Assembly (NCBI GenBank): GCA_013112635.1 | Contig: JABFGF010000009.1 | Span: 1 to 64,000, forward strand | Direction: 5' to 3' | From: Calditrichota bacterium | GTDB taxonomy: Bacteria; Calditrichota; Calditrichia; Calditrichales; J004 | Length of the DNA stretch: 64,000 nt | Shown here: in pieces, positions 17,954 to 26,881 of the stretch | How the letters are laid out: the number at the start of each line of letters is the position of its first letter | Numbering within the stretch: the first letter of the stretch is position 1 | Notes under the pieces: generated by a model | Database searches by the model: none | The model's input: the letters and a program-made list of their open reading frames with translations, nothing else | What the model was told of the DNA's origin: nothing | Made by a program: the position numbers and the translations under genes

Positions 17954-20290
17954 ATGAAAAACTTAATAATATTTTTACTCGCAATATTCATTTTAACATC
18001 AGCTTCATTTTCACAAACAGTTACAACCTCAGTACGGGGCAAAGTTTTTGATAAAGTTACCCGGGAACCATTAGTCTACGCCAACATCATGGTTTTAAAA
18101 TCAGATCCACCGATCGGCGCAGCAACGGATTTAGATGGAAATTTTGTAATTAACAATGTTCCGGTTGGCAGGCACAGTATTGAAGTAATGATGATGGGTT
18201 ATGAAATCCGTTTATTTAAAGAAATTTTGATAAGCACGGGAAAACAAACTTTCCTCAATATAGGGATGGAACAGACTACTTTGGAATCGGAAGAAATTAT
18301 CGTACGGGTCAACAAAGATGTTGCACTCAATACGATGACCACGGTAAGCAGCAGGCAGTTCACTGTGGAAGAAACACAACGTTATGCCGGCGGCATGGAT
18401 GACCCTGCGCGATTGGCTTCTTCATTTGCCGGAGTTGCCACGCCATCGGTAAGCAGCAATGGAATTTCGGTACGGGGCAATAATCCTGAAGGGCTGTTGT
18501 GGCGCATTGAAGGCGTAGAGGTTCCAAACCCAAACCACTTTGCAGATTTAACTGTTGTTGGCGGCGGGTTACTCACTGCAGTAAGCAACCAGATGATGGG
18601 CAACAGTGATTTTTACACAGGTGCTTTTCCTGCAGAATATGGAAATGCCACATCCGGTGTTTTTGATATCAATTTGAATACAGGGAATACCGAGCAGCGC
18701 GAATACACATTTCAGGCAGGCGTACTTGGTATTGATTTTGCCGCGCAAGGTCCATTCAAAAAAGGTGGGAATGCATCTTATTTAATGAACTATCGCTATT
18801 CGACTATGGGGCTTGTAGCGCCTCTTTTACCTGACGATACGGGTATTTTGAAATATCAGGATTTGGCATTCAAAACAATTTTTCCAACCGCCAATTCAGG
18901 GACATTTTCATTCTGGGGTGTTGGCGCACATGATGGGCAGGAAATGGTAGCTGCAGATAGCGCCGATTGGGAATCTGCTTTTGATAAGGATGACTCGCAA
19001 ACTTCCATGTATATGTACGCCACAGGATTGACGCACAAATTGCCGTTAAGCTCAAGCGCATTTTTGGCAACGACATTATCGGCCACAGGAAACGGTTTAT
19101 CATTTAAAGAACAGCGTATGGATCATGATTTGAAATTGCACCCACAATCAAACGCCAATACCGATACATGGCGCTATACAATTCAATCAAATCTTAGCAC
19201 GCGTTTGAACAAAACGCACAGCAACCAAACCGGTTTTAGTTACAGCCATCTGGGATATGGGCTTGATATAGAGCAGGCAGGAAATGATTATGAAAAACCA
19301 ATTTCGGTAGTAGATCAATCAGGAAATTCCGGTTTATTTCAATTTTACAGCCAATCCCAGTTTAACTTATCACAAGGTTTATCACTTAATCTTGGTTTAA
19401 ATTCATCATACTTTTTACTAAACGATAATTATTCACTTGAACCACGCGCAGGTTTGAAATACGATTTTAATGATAAACATAACCTGGCAATTGCATATGG
19501 CTTGCATAGCCGGATCGAACGCCTACCGATTTATTTTGTTAATAAAAATGGTCAGACACCAAACAAAAATCTGGATCTGTTAAAATCGTCGCATTATGTG
19601 CTTTCTTATAATGTCAAGCTCAACAGCAACACCCGGCTTTGTGTTGAACCGTACTATCAACATTTATCCAACATACCCGTTTCACCCGATAGCTATATCT
19701 CAACTATCAACATGCAGAATGATATCTTCTTTGATGAACGTCTGGTTAGCAAAGGCTCCGGCAGAAATCTTGGTCTCGATTTGACACTTGAGCGTTTTTT
19801 GCATGACGGTTATTATTATCTCGCCACAGCTTCTCTTTTTGATTCAAAATATAAAGATGCGGCAGGTGTTACCCGCAATACACGCTATAATAAAAATTAT
19901 GTTTTCAATTTGCTGGCCGGGAAAGAATGGGTAATTGGTGATAATAAAAATAATATTCTTAGTGCAAATGTGCGGTTGAATTACATGGGCGGAATCCGCA
20001 GGGAACCGATTGATGAATTTGCATCTTTGCAGGATAAAGATATTGTTTATGGTGAGACCAATGTTCGAAAGGCTTTTAGTAAAAGATTTGATGATACACC
20101 GATCTTTTCCTTTACTGTTTCTTATCGCAAAAACATGCCCGGCTATTCATCGGTTTGGGCTTTGCAAATTTTAAACGCCACCGGCACCAAAGAGTTTTCA
20201 AATAATTTTTACAATATAAAAACAGGAAAAACAGAAACAAGCTATGAAGGAATAATGGTGCCAAGCCTTAGCTATAAAATTGAATTCTAA
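17954..20290 (+). CDS. TonB-dependent outer-membrane receptor with carboxypeptidase-like domain
   Basis: The start ATG 17954 has CAGGAG eight bases upstream, giving 778 residues; an earlier frame start at 17903 overlaps the CPBP gene. Domains in order: signal peptide (MKNLIIFLLAIFILTSASF), carboxypeptidase-regulatory-like Ig domain (about 22-110; VRGKVFDKVTREPLVYANI), plug (about 115-230; ISVRGNNPEGLLWRIEGVEV) and a barrel that ends in an aromatic strand (PSLSYKIEF). At about 780 residues it is shorter than SusC types. It would take up an unknown ligand using the ExbB/ExbD/TonB motor. No SusD partner is adjacent. Its terminator is at 20331-20359. Confidence 0.92.
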   Translation: MKNLIIFLLAIFILTSASFSQTVTTSVRGKVFDKVTREPLVYANIMVLKSDPPIGAATDLDGNFVINNVPVGRHSIEVMMMGYEIRLFKEILISTGKQTFLNIGMEQTTLESEEIIVRVNKDVALNTMTTVSSRQFTVEETQRYAGGMDDPARLASSFAGVATPSVSSNGISVRGNNPEGLLWRIEGVEVPNPNHFADLTVVGGGLLTAVSNQMMGNSDFYTGAFPAEYGNATSGVFDINLNTGNTEQREYTFQAGVLGIDFAAQGPFKKGGNASYLMNYRYSTMGLVAPLLPDDTGILKYQDLAFKTIFPTANSGTFSFWGVGAHDGQEMVAADSADWESAFDKDDSQTSMYMYATGLTHKLPLSSSAFLATTLSATGNGLSFKEQRMDHDLKLHPQSNANTDTWRYTIQSNLSTRLNKTHSNQTGFSYSHLGYGLDIEQAGNDYEKPISVVDQSGNSGLFQFYSQSQFNLSQGLSLNLGLNSSYFLLNDNYSLEPRAGLKYDFNDKHNLAIAYGLHSRIERLPIYFVNKNGQTPNKNLDLLKSSHYVLSYNVKLNSNTRLCVEPYYQHLSNIPVSPDSYISTINMQNDIFFDERLVSKGSGRNLGLDLTLERFLHDGYYYLATASLFDSKYKDAAGVTRNTRYNKNYVFNLLAGKEWVIGDNKNNILSANVRLNYMGGIRREPIDEFASLQDKDIVYGETNVRKAFSKRFDDTPIFSFTVSYRKNMPGYSSVWALQILNATGTKEFSNNFYNIKTGKTETSYEGIMVPSLSYKIEF

Positions 20291-20330
20291 GATTTTATTG
20301 ACCTTTGCATAATTCATAACAGAAATAAAG

Positions 20331-20359
20331 AAGCCCATATTTTGAAACAATATGGGCTT
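20331..20359. terminator. bidirectional terminator between convergent genes
   Basis: Arms AAGCCCATAT (20331-20340) and ATATGGGCTT (20350-20359) form a 10-bp stem between the receptor gene and the convergent hydrolase gene. A short T-run and an A-run flank it. Confidence 0.8.
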
Positions 20360-20427
20360 TTAAAAAAAACATTTCTCAATGATACAACAAAAATCAAGGC
20401 TTTCTTTTGTCTTGTAACCTAAAGCTC

Positions 20428-21315
20428 TTATTGGGCAATCTTATTATTTAACCATTCAATTATTGCCATTGCCACTTCTTTTCTATAAGTCTTAAATGAA
20501 TGATCATCCTGAAATACAATAATTTCTGTTTTTTTTGCCTTTGAATTAATAAGTGCTCTATATAAAGGTAAAATATGATGGTCGATTGTTACATTAACAT
20601 CATTCCATCCTCCAATAAGCAAAATATTTTTTTGTGCAAGTAAGGAAGCACTTTGTCTTAAATCAAGAGTTGGATCAATCTTCTCTATTCCTATTTTTAA
20701 AACCTCTTTTGGAGTTGCGCCTTTTGCTAATTTTACAGGCCCTGAAGGAGTTGCCAGGCTGGAGAAGATATTATCGATCATTTGTTTAAAGTTTTGATTA
20801 CGTTCGTACTCTCTCATAAATTCACCATGATCGGTCCCAGCGATAGAGAAAATAGTTTTAACCTCTGGATGGTTAGAAGCATAAGTCAATGCCATACCAC
20901 CGCCATAGCTATAACCGCCTAAATAGATTCGAGACGTATCAATTTTGTAAGTTTGTATATTTTGTGGTTTATGAATAAAGTCATACACTGCCTTAATATC
21001 TTTTTGAGTATTTTCAAAACTATTTAATCCTTCGCTCTTATAGGTTCCACTATAGTTAAAAGTCAAAACATTAAAACCAGCATTTGAGAGCATTCTCCCA
21101 ATTCCTAGTACATCTGTTTCATTACCGGGAAATCCATGTAGCAATATAACTGCAGGGAAGTCTCCTTTACCTTCTGGTTGAAAGAAATTCCCTCTAAGTT
21201 TTATATCATTACGAGAAATTGTAATTGCTATTGAAGTTGATGCAAAACTTTTCGTTACAGAAAAAACTAATAAAAACAGCAAAACAGTTTTAAAAAGCAC
21301 TGAAAACATCTTCAT
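20428..21315 (-). CDS. exported alpha/beta hydrolase
   Basis: I start it at ATG 21315, with CGGAG upstream, giving 295 residues with a signal peptide (MKMFSVLFKTVLLFLLVFSV..ASTS). The hydrolase fold shows the oxyanion region (VILLHGFPGNETD), the nucleophile elbow GGYSYGGG (Ser at about 136), a GGWND acid segment and a closing FQDDHSF carrying the His. It resembles dienelactone-hydrolase/prolyl-oligopeptidase-like exported esterases. The substrate is unknown. It is a lone gene between two AAGCCCAT-type terminators. The 299 bases upstream (21316-21614) contain only the terminator of the FecR operon and a TA-rich promoter-like stretch. Confidence 0.85.
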   Translation of the reverse strand: MKMFSVLFKTVLLFLLVFSVTKSFASTSIAITISRNDIKLRGNFFQPEGKGDFPAVILLHGFPGNETDVLGIGRMLSNAGFNVLTFNYSGTYKSEGLNSFENTQKDIKAVYDFIHKPQNIQTYKIDTSRIYLGGYSYGGGMALTYASNHPEVKTIFSIAGTDHGEFMREYERNQNFKQMIDNIFSSLATPSGPVKLAKGATPKEVLKIGIEKIDPTLDLRQSASLLAQKNILLIGGWNDVNVTIDHHILPLYRALINSKAKKTEIIVFQDDHSFKTYRKEVAMAIIEWLNNKIAQ

Positions 21316-21560
21316 AATATACTCCGGTTTCTTTGAAAAATTCCAGGTGTTAATATGACGATAAAAGTGGTTGAAACACAGTGGACATCTCTGACATGAA
21401 ACCAAAAAAAAGGTAAAATATATTCTTTTGTTTCAAGTCATTTTTTTGGTATGACGCAATAATATTACACGAATATTAGAATTTTTTAGACTCTGGAAAT
21501 AAATCATATAGCAAATGTTCACTTAATTTACAATAGGATATTATTTTCCTGAAACAAAAA

Positions 21561-21589
21561 AAGCCCACGCGAGAACAGAATATGGGCTT
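21561..21589 (-). terminator. terminator of the LPP20-CsgG-FecR operon
   Basis: Arms AAGCCCA (21561-21567) and TGGGCTT (21583-21589) with a 15-base loop, and a run of A at 21555-21562 that becomes a T-run on the minus strand. It lies 26 bases beyond the FecR stop. Confidence 0.75.
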
Positions 21590-21614
21590 TAAAAAAATCT
21601 ATCGAATTTAAAAA

Positions 21615-22367
21615 CTATTTTATCAGTTTATCTCTTTCCATATTCCACTTAACCCAGCTGCTCTGTGCATCAGCCGCCAAATCAAAATCAGATTTCTGAA
21701 AGCTGCCATCAGGTTTAATAATAATTTGCTGTTGGGCTTTTACAATTTCCACCCATTCATCCAGGCTTACAACGCTTGGCCCTTTTACAACCGATGGCCC
21801 CTGAACGCGTTGCGGCGCCCCCGGCTTTTGCCCTTGAGTTCCGGCACCCGGCGCCCAAGATGGCGGCCCTACATTTACACTGCCTTCATACACCAAAACT
21901 TTCGACGATTTGTCATCCATCGTGTCCATGCGGTATACCGTTCCACGAACAGCCACAACTGCTGATGGTCCGCGCAAAAACCAGTTATCCGATGAGCTCG
22001 CAAGTTTTTTGATATTTGCCCACAAACGGCCAATGGATAATGATGACTCAACCTTTTTTTCTTTTTTGGTAATCTGTGCTTTTTCGATCGTATAAATACT
22101 TTGCTGATCAATCCGCACAATACTTCCATCTGTATATTTTATTTCGCAGCGTGCTTGTTTTTCCGTTTTAATTTTATCACCTGTAAACAGCTTTTGGTTA
22201 AACCCGGCCTTCTGCATGCGCTTCTTGCCCTTTTTCAAAACCAGAACATTCCCCAATGGAAAGCTGATTTTTGCAACCGGTTGTGCGGCATCCCAAAAAC
22301 TATAAGCACTTATTGCAATGCTTATTAACATCAGACTTATAAATAAACCAGCTATTTTCAACTTCAT
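21615..22367 (-). CDS. exported FecR-domain protein
   Basis: The 250-residue product has a signal peptide or anchor (LKIAGLFISLMLISIAISAY) and a FecR domain (about 30-165): FPLGNVLVLKKG, LFTGDKIKTEKQARCEI, DGSIVRIDQQSIYTI, then GPSAVVAVRGTVY. A Pro/Gly/Gln-rich linker (about 168-200) and a short helical tail follow. In this setting FecR domains are not iron-signalling antisigma factors but periplasmic modules, often in exported operons with CsgG or LPP20 proteins. It is the last gene of a five-gene operon, 10 bases after the CsgG-like gene. Ligand unknown; peptidoglycan or another polymer is possible. Confidence 0.85.
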   Translation of the reverse strand: MKLKIAGLFISLMLISIAISAYSFWDAAQPVAKISFPLGNVLVLKKGKKRMQKAGFNQKLFTGDKIKTEKQARCEIKYTDGSIVRIDQQSIYTIEKAQITKKEKKVESSLSIGRLWANIKKLASSSDNWFLRGPSAVVAVRGTVYRMDTMDDKSSKVLVYEGSVNVGPPSWAPGAGTQGQKPGAPQRVQGPSVVKGPSVVSLDEWVEIVKAQQQIIIKPDGSFQKSDFDLAADAQSSWVKWNMERDKLIK

Positions 22368-22377
22368 AAAAACTCCG

Positions 22378-23289
22378 TTATTTTACGCGGATCAAATCTC
22401 CGGTGGCAAAATTAGCACCGCTTTTTACGATTGCTTTGCACGCTTTCCCGCCAGCTACATCACTAACAACTTCAAGACTACCAATTTTCATTTCTTCAGA
22501 ACCAAGGGAAATACCCGTATCAGGATCAATAAGTTCCTCGCCTGGTCTGTAAACGTAAAATTTCATTCCGGGTTCAACACCGGCAACAGAACCGGGCTTC
22601 ATAAAAACTGTTCCGTCTGCATTTGCTTTGATCACTTTTCCTTGCCAGGGCAAATTTTTCATGCCGTCGGTTATAACCTCAACACATTTTTCTACAGACT
22701 CACGCGCTGCTTTACCAAGAATTGTTTTGTCCCAGGTTGAGGAATTTCTAAAATTGATACCCGTGACGCCAACATTGTCCAGGCTTTTTGAACTCTCCTC
22801 ACCTTCAGCTGTGCTGGCCGAAATAATTTCTCCGGTGGATGTATTAACCAAACGAATATCAACAACTGAGCGTGCAGTTTCGCTGGAAACGCCAAGATTA
22901 AATCCGCTAAGAGCACTTAAGCCCCCGCCAATTTTATCTTTCTTTGTTCCAAACTCACTCACACTTCCTGTTATGATCAACTCAACACCTAAAAGCTTGC
23001 CAACCTTTGCAGCCGATTGTGGTGTTACCGCGCCGCTCATTCCCAGGCCTTGTTCAGCCATTATTTTGTCAAGCTCGTTTCTTTCTATCACGATAAATTT
23101 TTTACTCTCAACAAGTGAGGTCACCAACATATCCGCCATACCGCTACCGATATTATGGCCATAACGCGCTTTATCTGTAAAAGACACAACCGCAACACGC
23201 TTTTTCAGGCCTGCAAGGTCACCGCTAAAAAGTGCCGGGGCTAAAAACAAAATAATCAATATAAGATTTAATAAATTATACTTTTTCAT
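22378..23289 (-). CDS. CsgG-like outer-membrane assembly protein
   Basis: I use ATG 23289, with GGTGAT upstream, giving 303 residues; a 43-codon upstream extension overlaps the preceding gene. A signal peptide (about 1-24) leads into a CsgG-type domain: KRVAVVSFTDKARYGHNIGS, MADMLVTSLVESKKFIVIER, ELDKIMAEQGLG, then LGVELIITGSVSEFG. A C-terminal flexible region (about 200-300: GKVIKANADGTVFMKPGSVA) looks like a flagellar-FlgT/SH3-like C-domain. CsgG forms export channels for curli in E. coli, but this broad family also includes LpoB-like factors. No curli subunit or CsgE/F gene is here. No lipobox Cys was noticed. Confidence 0.85.
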   Translation of the reverse strand: MKKYNLLNLILIILFLAPALFSGDLAGLKKRVAVVSFTDKARYGHNIGSGMADMLVTSLVESKKFIVIERNELDKIMAEQGLGMSGAVTPQSAAKVGKLLGVELIITGSVSEFGTKKDKIGGGLSALSGFNLGVSSETARSVVDIRLVNTSTGEIISASTAEGEESSKSLDNVGVTGINFRNSSTWDKTILGKAARESVEKCVEVITDGMKNLPWQGKVIKANADGTVFMKPGSVAGVEPGMKFYVYRPGEELIDPDTGISLGSEEMKIGSLEVVSDVAGGKACKAIVKSGANFATGDLIRVK

Positions 23290-23311
23290 TTTAATCACCA
23301 TTGTTGATGAA

Positions 23312-24487
23312 TTATTTACTTTCTTCTTCCGCAGGGACAATACGGGCCGTAAGCTTATTTTGAGTAACACCGGTAATTTCAAGATCGATGCCTTCAATAT
23401 TTTTTGCGGAAAGTTCACTGGCCACTGTTTCAGCTTTTTGGGTTATTTCGATATCAAACAAAGCACTGCCCGCCCCAAAACTACGCTGGTAAATATTTTT
23501 TACGCCGCGCACATAATAAGGCAAACTATTTTTGATAGTATTTAACTGATCAAAGCTGGTAATATTTGTAACCTGGAACTGGATTTGTCTTTGCTCGTAT
23601 TGATTTTTACGAAACTTTTCAATCACCTTATTTTTTAAATCTTCAGCAGATTTTTTTGCCGCTTTTTCCATGGCCATGCTGCCACCGGTCATTTCATCAA
23701 TATGGGCCATAACCCCGCGTGAAGTTGAGGTTGCAATTACCATTGCATCGTCTGCACGTACAACCCTAAGGTTCATATTAGCACTATTGGTTTTCATCCC
23801 GGAAGAACGCATCATTGGCAATTGTGTAACTGTTGTTTTTGCATTACCAATAATTAAAATCTCAGCACCATTTTGTTTGGCTATTGCTGCACCGGCTCCG
23901 GCATCTCCGGATAAAGCAGCCATCAGGGCATCCTGTTTAACATTGGCTTTAGCCGTTGCCGCATCTACAAAAGGAAAACCATATTCCATCATCGAATTCA
24001 TCAAAGCCGTTTCAGCAGTGTTCATTGCTGTTGAATAATGCCACTGACTCTTGCCAAAATTTTCCTCTTTGATCAGCACCATCGTTCTCGGCATTCCTTC
24101 GCGTCTCAAAGTTGTGATTATACCTTCGATGTCATTCTTCAAATCACTGGTTTTCACAATTGCACGAACGGTAACTTCAAGTGAATTATCAACTCTTTTA
24201 TTCGTGGATATAACTTCATAGCTTTGAACATAACCTGTTGTTTTGGTATAGATTTTGTCTTCAAGCAGCATAAAGTTTTCTGTTACAGTTCTAGAGTCAA
24301 TGATTGTACCAACAACCTGTTCAACAGCTTTTCTTAGTGCATCGTTGGTACCATCCTCTTTAGCCTTAACCATATCACCGGCTAAAATTGCTCCGAATCC
24401 GGTTGCTGTTACAGTTTTTGCATCCTGACCAACTGCAAAAAGAGCCAGGAGCAAAATCATTAAAAAAGTTTTAAATTGAATATTCAT
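23312..24487 (-). CDS. exported FlgT-like / LPP20-type envelope protein
   Basis: The 391-residue protein has a signal peptide (MNIQFKTFLMILLLALFAVG) and then an N-terminal domain (about 24-125) like that of flagellar assembly protein FlgT and LPP20: TVTATGFGAILAGDMVKAKE, DALRKAVEQVVGTIIDS, TTGYVQSYEVIS. A middle domain (about 135-255: MVLIKEENFG, AEILIIGNAKTT) resembles a CsgG-type anticodon-like fold, and a C-terminal domain (about 290-380) repeats a similar unit. It overlaps nothing and is 22 bases before the CsgG-like gene. Since no flagellar genes are here, it is likely part of an envelope complex with its operon partners. Confidence 0.75.
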   Translation of the reverse strand: MNIQFKTFLMILLLALFAVGQDAKTVTATGFGAILAGDMVKAKEDGTNDALRKAVEQVVGTIIDSRTVTENFMLLEDKIYTKTTGYVQSYEVISTNKRVDNSLEVTVRAIVKTSDLKNDIEGIITTLRREGMPRTMVLIKEENFGKSQWHYSTAMNTAETALMNSMMEYGFPFVDAATAKANVKQDALMAALSGDAGAGAAIAKQNGAEILIIGNAKTTVTQLPMMRSSGMKTNSANMNLRVVRADDAMVIATSTSRGVMAHIDEMTGGSMAMEKAAKKSAEDLKNKVIEKFRKNQYEQRQIQFQVTNITSFDQLNTIKNSLPYYVRGVKNIYQRSFGAGSALFDIEITQKAETVASELSAKNIEGIDLEITGVTQNKLTARIVPAEEESK

Positions 24488-24529
24488 TTTTAGGCCATTT
24501 TGTTAATTAGATCGCGTTTGATCAAAGCA

Positions 24530-24560
24530 GCCTTCGAAATTTTATAAAAACCCCGAAGGC
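24530..24560 (-). promoter_or_regulatory. hairpin within the LPP20-CsgG operon
   Basis: GCCTTCG (24530-24536) and CGAAGGC (24554-24560) form a stem between the TPR/SLH gene and the FlgT-like gene. On the minus strand no clear T-run follows, so it may be an mRNA processing or partial attenuation site rather than a full terminator. Confidence 0.4.
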
Positions 24561-24588
24561 TTTTCGTTTGTTTTGTTAATCGTATTGA

Positions 24589-25752
24589 TTAGAATTTTGC
24601 TTTTAAATTACGGATAATATTTAATGATTGCGCACCAGAAACTACAGCCAGTGGTTTGAATGTTCCGTCATCCATTCCTGTCATAATACCGCGAGTTGAA
24701 ACAACCATTATGGCATTAAAAACGGGTGATGTATTAAGAACATCGGCAAATGGAGTTGCATCACCAAAATGTTTTGAAGCAATCGAACGGTCATCGTAAG
24801 CTTTAACCATAAACTCCTGAATAAGCATGGCCAATTCAGCACGGTTTACTGTTTGATCCGGACGAAAACTTGCATCTGGATAAACACTCATTATGCCTTT
24901 TTGCAAAGCTTTGTCAATGTAGGATTTTGCCCAATGCGTACTTGGGACGTCATTTACTGAACCATGAACTGAAGATGGAATATCTTTTTTGCCCATTGTT
25001 TTTGATCCCGGAGCAGAAAACTTAACTGCTTGTTTTGCAGGGGATTTTCTAAAAATTTTATCGAGAGGAAGCTCTGTAACAAAAAGAACCGCCACATCGG
25101 AACGTGTAATTTCTTTTTGAGTAGCAATTTTTCTTAATTCAGGAGATTGCCCGGCAACTGCTGCCTGATATTCTGCAAGTTCTTTTATTGCCAAGCCTGC
25201 ACGAGTATCTGTATTGTCGATATCAAGAATTCTCTGGAAAGATGTCTGGGCTTTTATATATTTGCCCCATCTTTTGTAAGAAGTTCCCATCCAATAATAA
25301 GCATCTTTTTTGACACCCTTTTTGTCCTTAACGGATTTGGCACCCTGAACATCATCAATAGCATCCTCAAATTCATCAATGGCATCCTCGTATTTTTCTC
25401 TGGCCATTAGTAAACGTCCCTGGGCAACTACGGCTGGAATCCAATCACTGTCACGATCCAAAGACTCATCGATCAACTTTTCTGCTTTTTTCAATTTGCC
25501 ATTTTCCAGGGCAACAATTGCCAGGCCTTCATAAGCCGGTGCAAAGTTATCTTTTAAACCTTTGGCAAGATTGAATTCACGCTCCGCATTTGTCAAATCA
25601 TTACTATTTAAAAATTTTAAACCCTGAGTATAATGATACTCTGGTGTATCCAAAACTGATTCGGCTTTTCTTTCCTTTGGCCCGGCACATTGAAGTGTAA
25701 AAAATGCAGCCGCAAAAACAAGGACAAAGCTTTTTAAAAGAGTGGTTTTCAT
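24589..25752 (-). CDS. TPR and S-layer-homology lipoprotein
   Basis: The 387-residue product carries a lipobox (AAFFTLQCAGPKE, Cys about 23). Residues about 38-210 contain tetratricopeptide-like repeats (HYTQGLKFLNSNDLTNAERE, APAYEGLAIVALENGKLKKA, DAYYWMGTSYKRWGKYIKAQ). The C-terminal third (about 215-385) has SLH motifs (VPSTHWAKSYIDKALQKGIM, YPDASFRPDQTVNRAELAML, GIMTGMDDGTFKPLAVVSGA). SLH modules bind secondary cell-wall polymers or peptidoglycan. In a diderm this implies a lipoprotein that bridges outer membrane and wall. It sits between the LPP20-like and FlgT-like genes, 13 bases after the former. Confidence 0.85.
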   Translation of the reverse strand: MKTTLLKSFVLVFAAAFFTLQCAGPKERKAESVLDTPEYHYTQGLKFLNSNDLTNAEREFNLAKGLKDNFAPAYEGLAIVALENGKLKKAEKLIDESLDRDSDWIPAVVAQGRLLMAREKYEDAIDEFEDAIDDVQGAKSVKDKKGVKKDAYYWMGTSYKRWGKYIKAQTSFQRILDIDNTDTRAGLAIKELAEYQAAVAGQSPELRKIATQKEITRSDVAVLFVTELPLDKIFRKSPAKQAVKFSAPGSKTMGKKDIPSSVHGSVNDVPSTHWAKSYIDKALQKGIMSVYPDASFRPDQTVNRAELAMLIQEFMVKAYDDRSIASKHFGDATPFADVLNTSPVFNAIMVVSTRGIMTGMDDGTFKPLAVVSGAQSLNIIRNLKAKF

Positions 25753-25765
25753 ATTAAATCTCCGG

Positions 25766-26596
25766 TTAGTCCAAAATAAACATTACTTTACACTGTTCCA
25801 TGAAATTAAGGTTTTTTGCAGCTGCCTGAATATTTGCGGCATCTGCATTGGAAATGACGACATCGGTGCCATTTGTACCAACAACCTTTAATGCTTTTAC
25901 AACTGCAGCATTATCTTTTACACGCTCATTGCTTTTAGCACGATTAATATCTTTCTCATATCCAACCACACCAATCTGAACAGCATATTCCCTGCTCACA
26001 TATCCGGTACCATAAACCTCGTTTCCATTTTCATCAAGAATTTTCGGGGCCATAGCAGGATGCAATTGTAAACCACGTGCGTCAATAATCAGGCCTGTAA
26101 AAACAGAATTTGTAAATGAAGGTTGAGGGTTCATGTTATAGCTAAGATTTCCTGGTGTTTGGCCACCAACTTGCTGCGGCAAAATAGCATCCAGCAAAAT
26201 CCCACTTAAGGGGATTTCAACATCAACCTCAACACTGCCATCACTTAAATATCGGGTATCTACAGATTTGAAATTGCGGACAACACCTGAAACGCGTGTT
26301 TCAATTACGTCATTCTCAATCATTGCATTACGAACGGTTGTTTCAGATGTAAGCGTCATCCCTTTTACAGTTTCCAACAACTGGCGTAAAGCATCTAATT
26401 TTGCAACCCGAATTGCTCCGGCACGTTGTGCAGCAAAGGGAACTTTGGGGTCAGGTGCTCCAATACCGGTGGCTCTTAAAACCTGGTCTTGCCAGTTTAC
26501 ACTACCTGCATTTGCTATTTGTTGGTTTAATTGTGCGTTTAAATTACTTGCAATGAGAATAAAAATTGCAGTAAAAATAAGCCGAGACAGAGTCAT
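25766..26596 (-). CDS. exported LPP20-like protein
   Basis: The 276-residue product has a signal peptide (MTLSRLIFTAIFILIASNLNA). The LPP20 domain (about 35-135) is visible in VLRATGIGAPDP, AQRAGAIRVAKLDALRQLLE, RVSGVVRNFKSVDTRYLSDG and VEVDVEIPLSGIL. The remaining 140 residues include LIIDARGLQLHPAMAPKILD, which is typical of this exported family. LPP20 proteins are outer-membrane lipoproteins in Helicobacter, but this one has no clear lipobox. It is the first gene of the five-gene operon; a promoter should lie in 26597-26881, a 285-base stretch in which I see no other feature. Confidence 0.85.
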   Translation of the reverse strand: MTLSRLIFTAIFILIASNLNAQLNQQIANAGSVNWQDQVLRATGIGAPDPKVPFAAQRAGAIRVAKLDALRQLLETVKGMTLTSETTVRNAMIENDVIETRVSGVVRNFKSVDTRYLSDGSVEVDVEIPLSGILLDAILPQQVGGQTPGNLSYNMNPQPSFTNSVFTGLIIDARGLQLHPAMAPKILDENGNEVYGTGYVSREYAVQIGVVGYEKDINRAKSNERVKDNAAVVKALKVVGTNGTDVVISNADAANIQAAAKNLNFMEQCKVMFILD

Positions 26597-26881
26597 ATCT
26601 CCTCCCTGGGTTTATAGTCTGAAATTATTTTCGATAGGTCATTTGTGATAGGCAATTAAGCCATAAGAAAATTATTTTCCTGTGATTGTAGTCACCTTAG
26701 TTTTAGATTTGTAAAATTAAAACCATGTGTTAGAACTTTGAAGATTACATCATCGGGCGAAAGATAAAACCTGAACCTGCAACCTCTTGTATAGATGCTG
26801 TAATTCTACTTCTCATTTAGTTTCGCCAATAGGTACAAAATAAGATAAATATTCATTGATCAACTGTCAATTTAATAAATA

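Noticed and set aside
21615-26596. Operon considered as curli (csg) or flagellar T genes
   Set aside because: No curli subunit, CsgE/F or flagellar gene is near, and the TPR+SLH and LPP20 genes do not fit either system.
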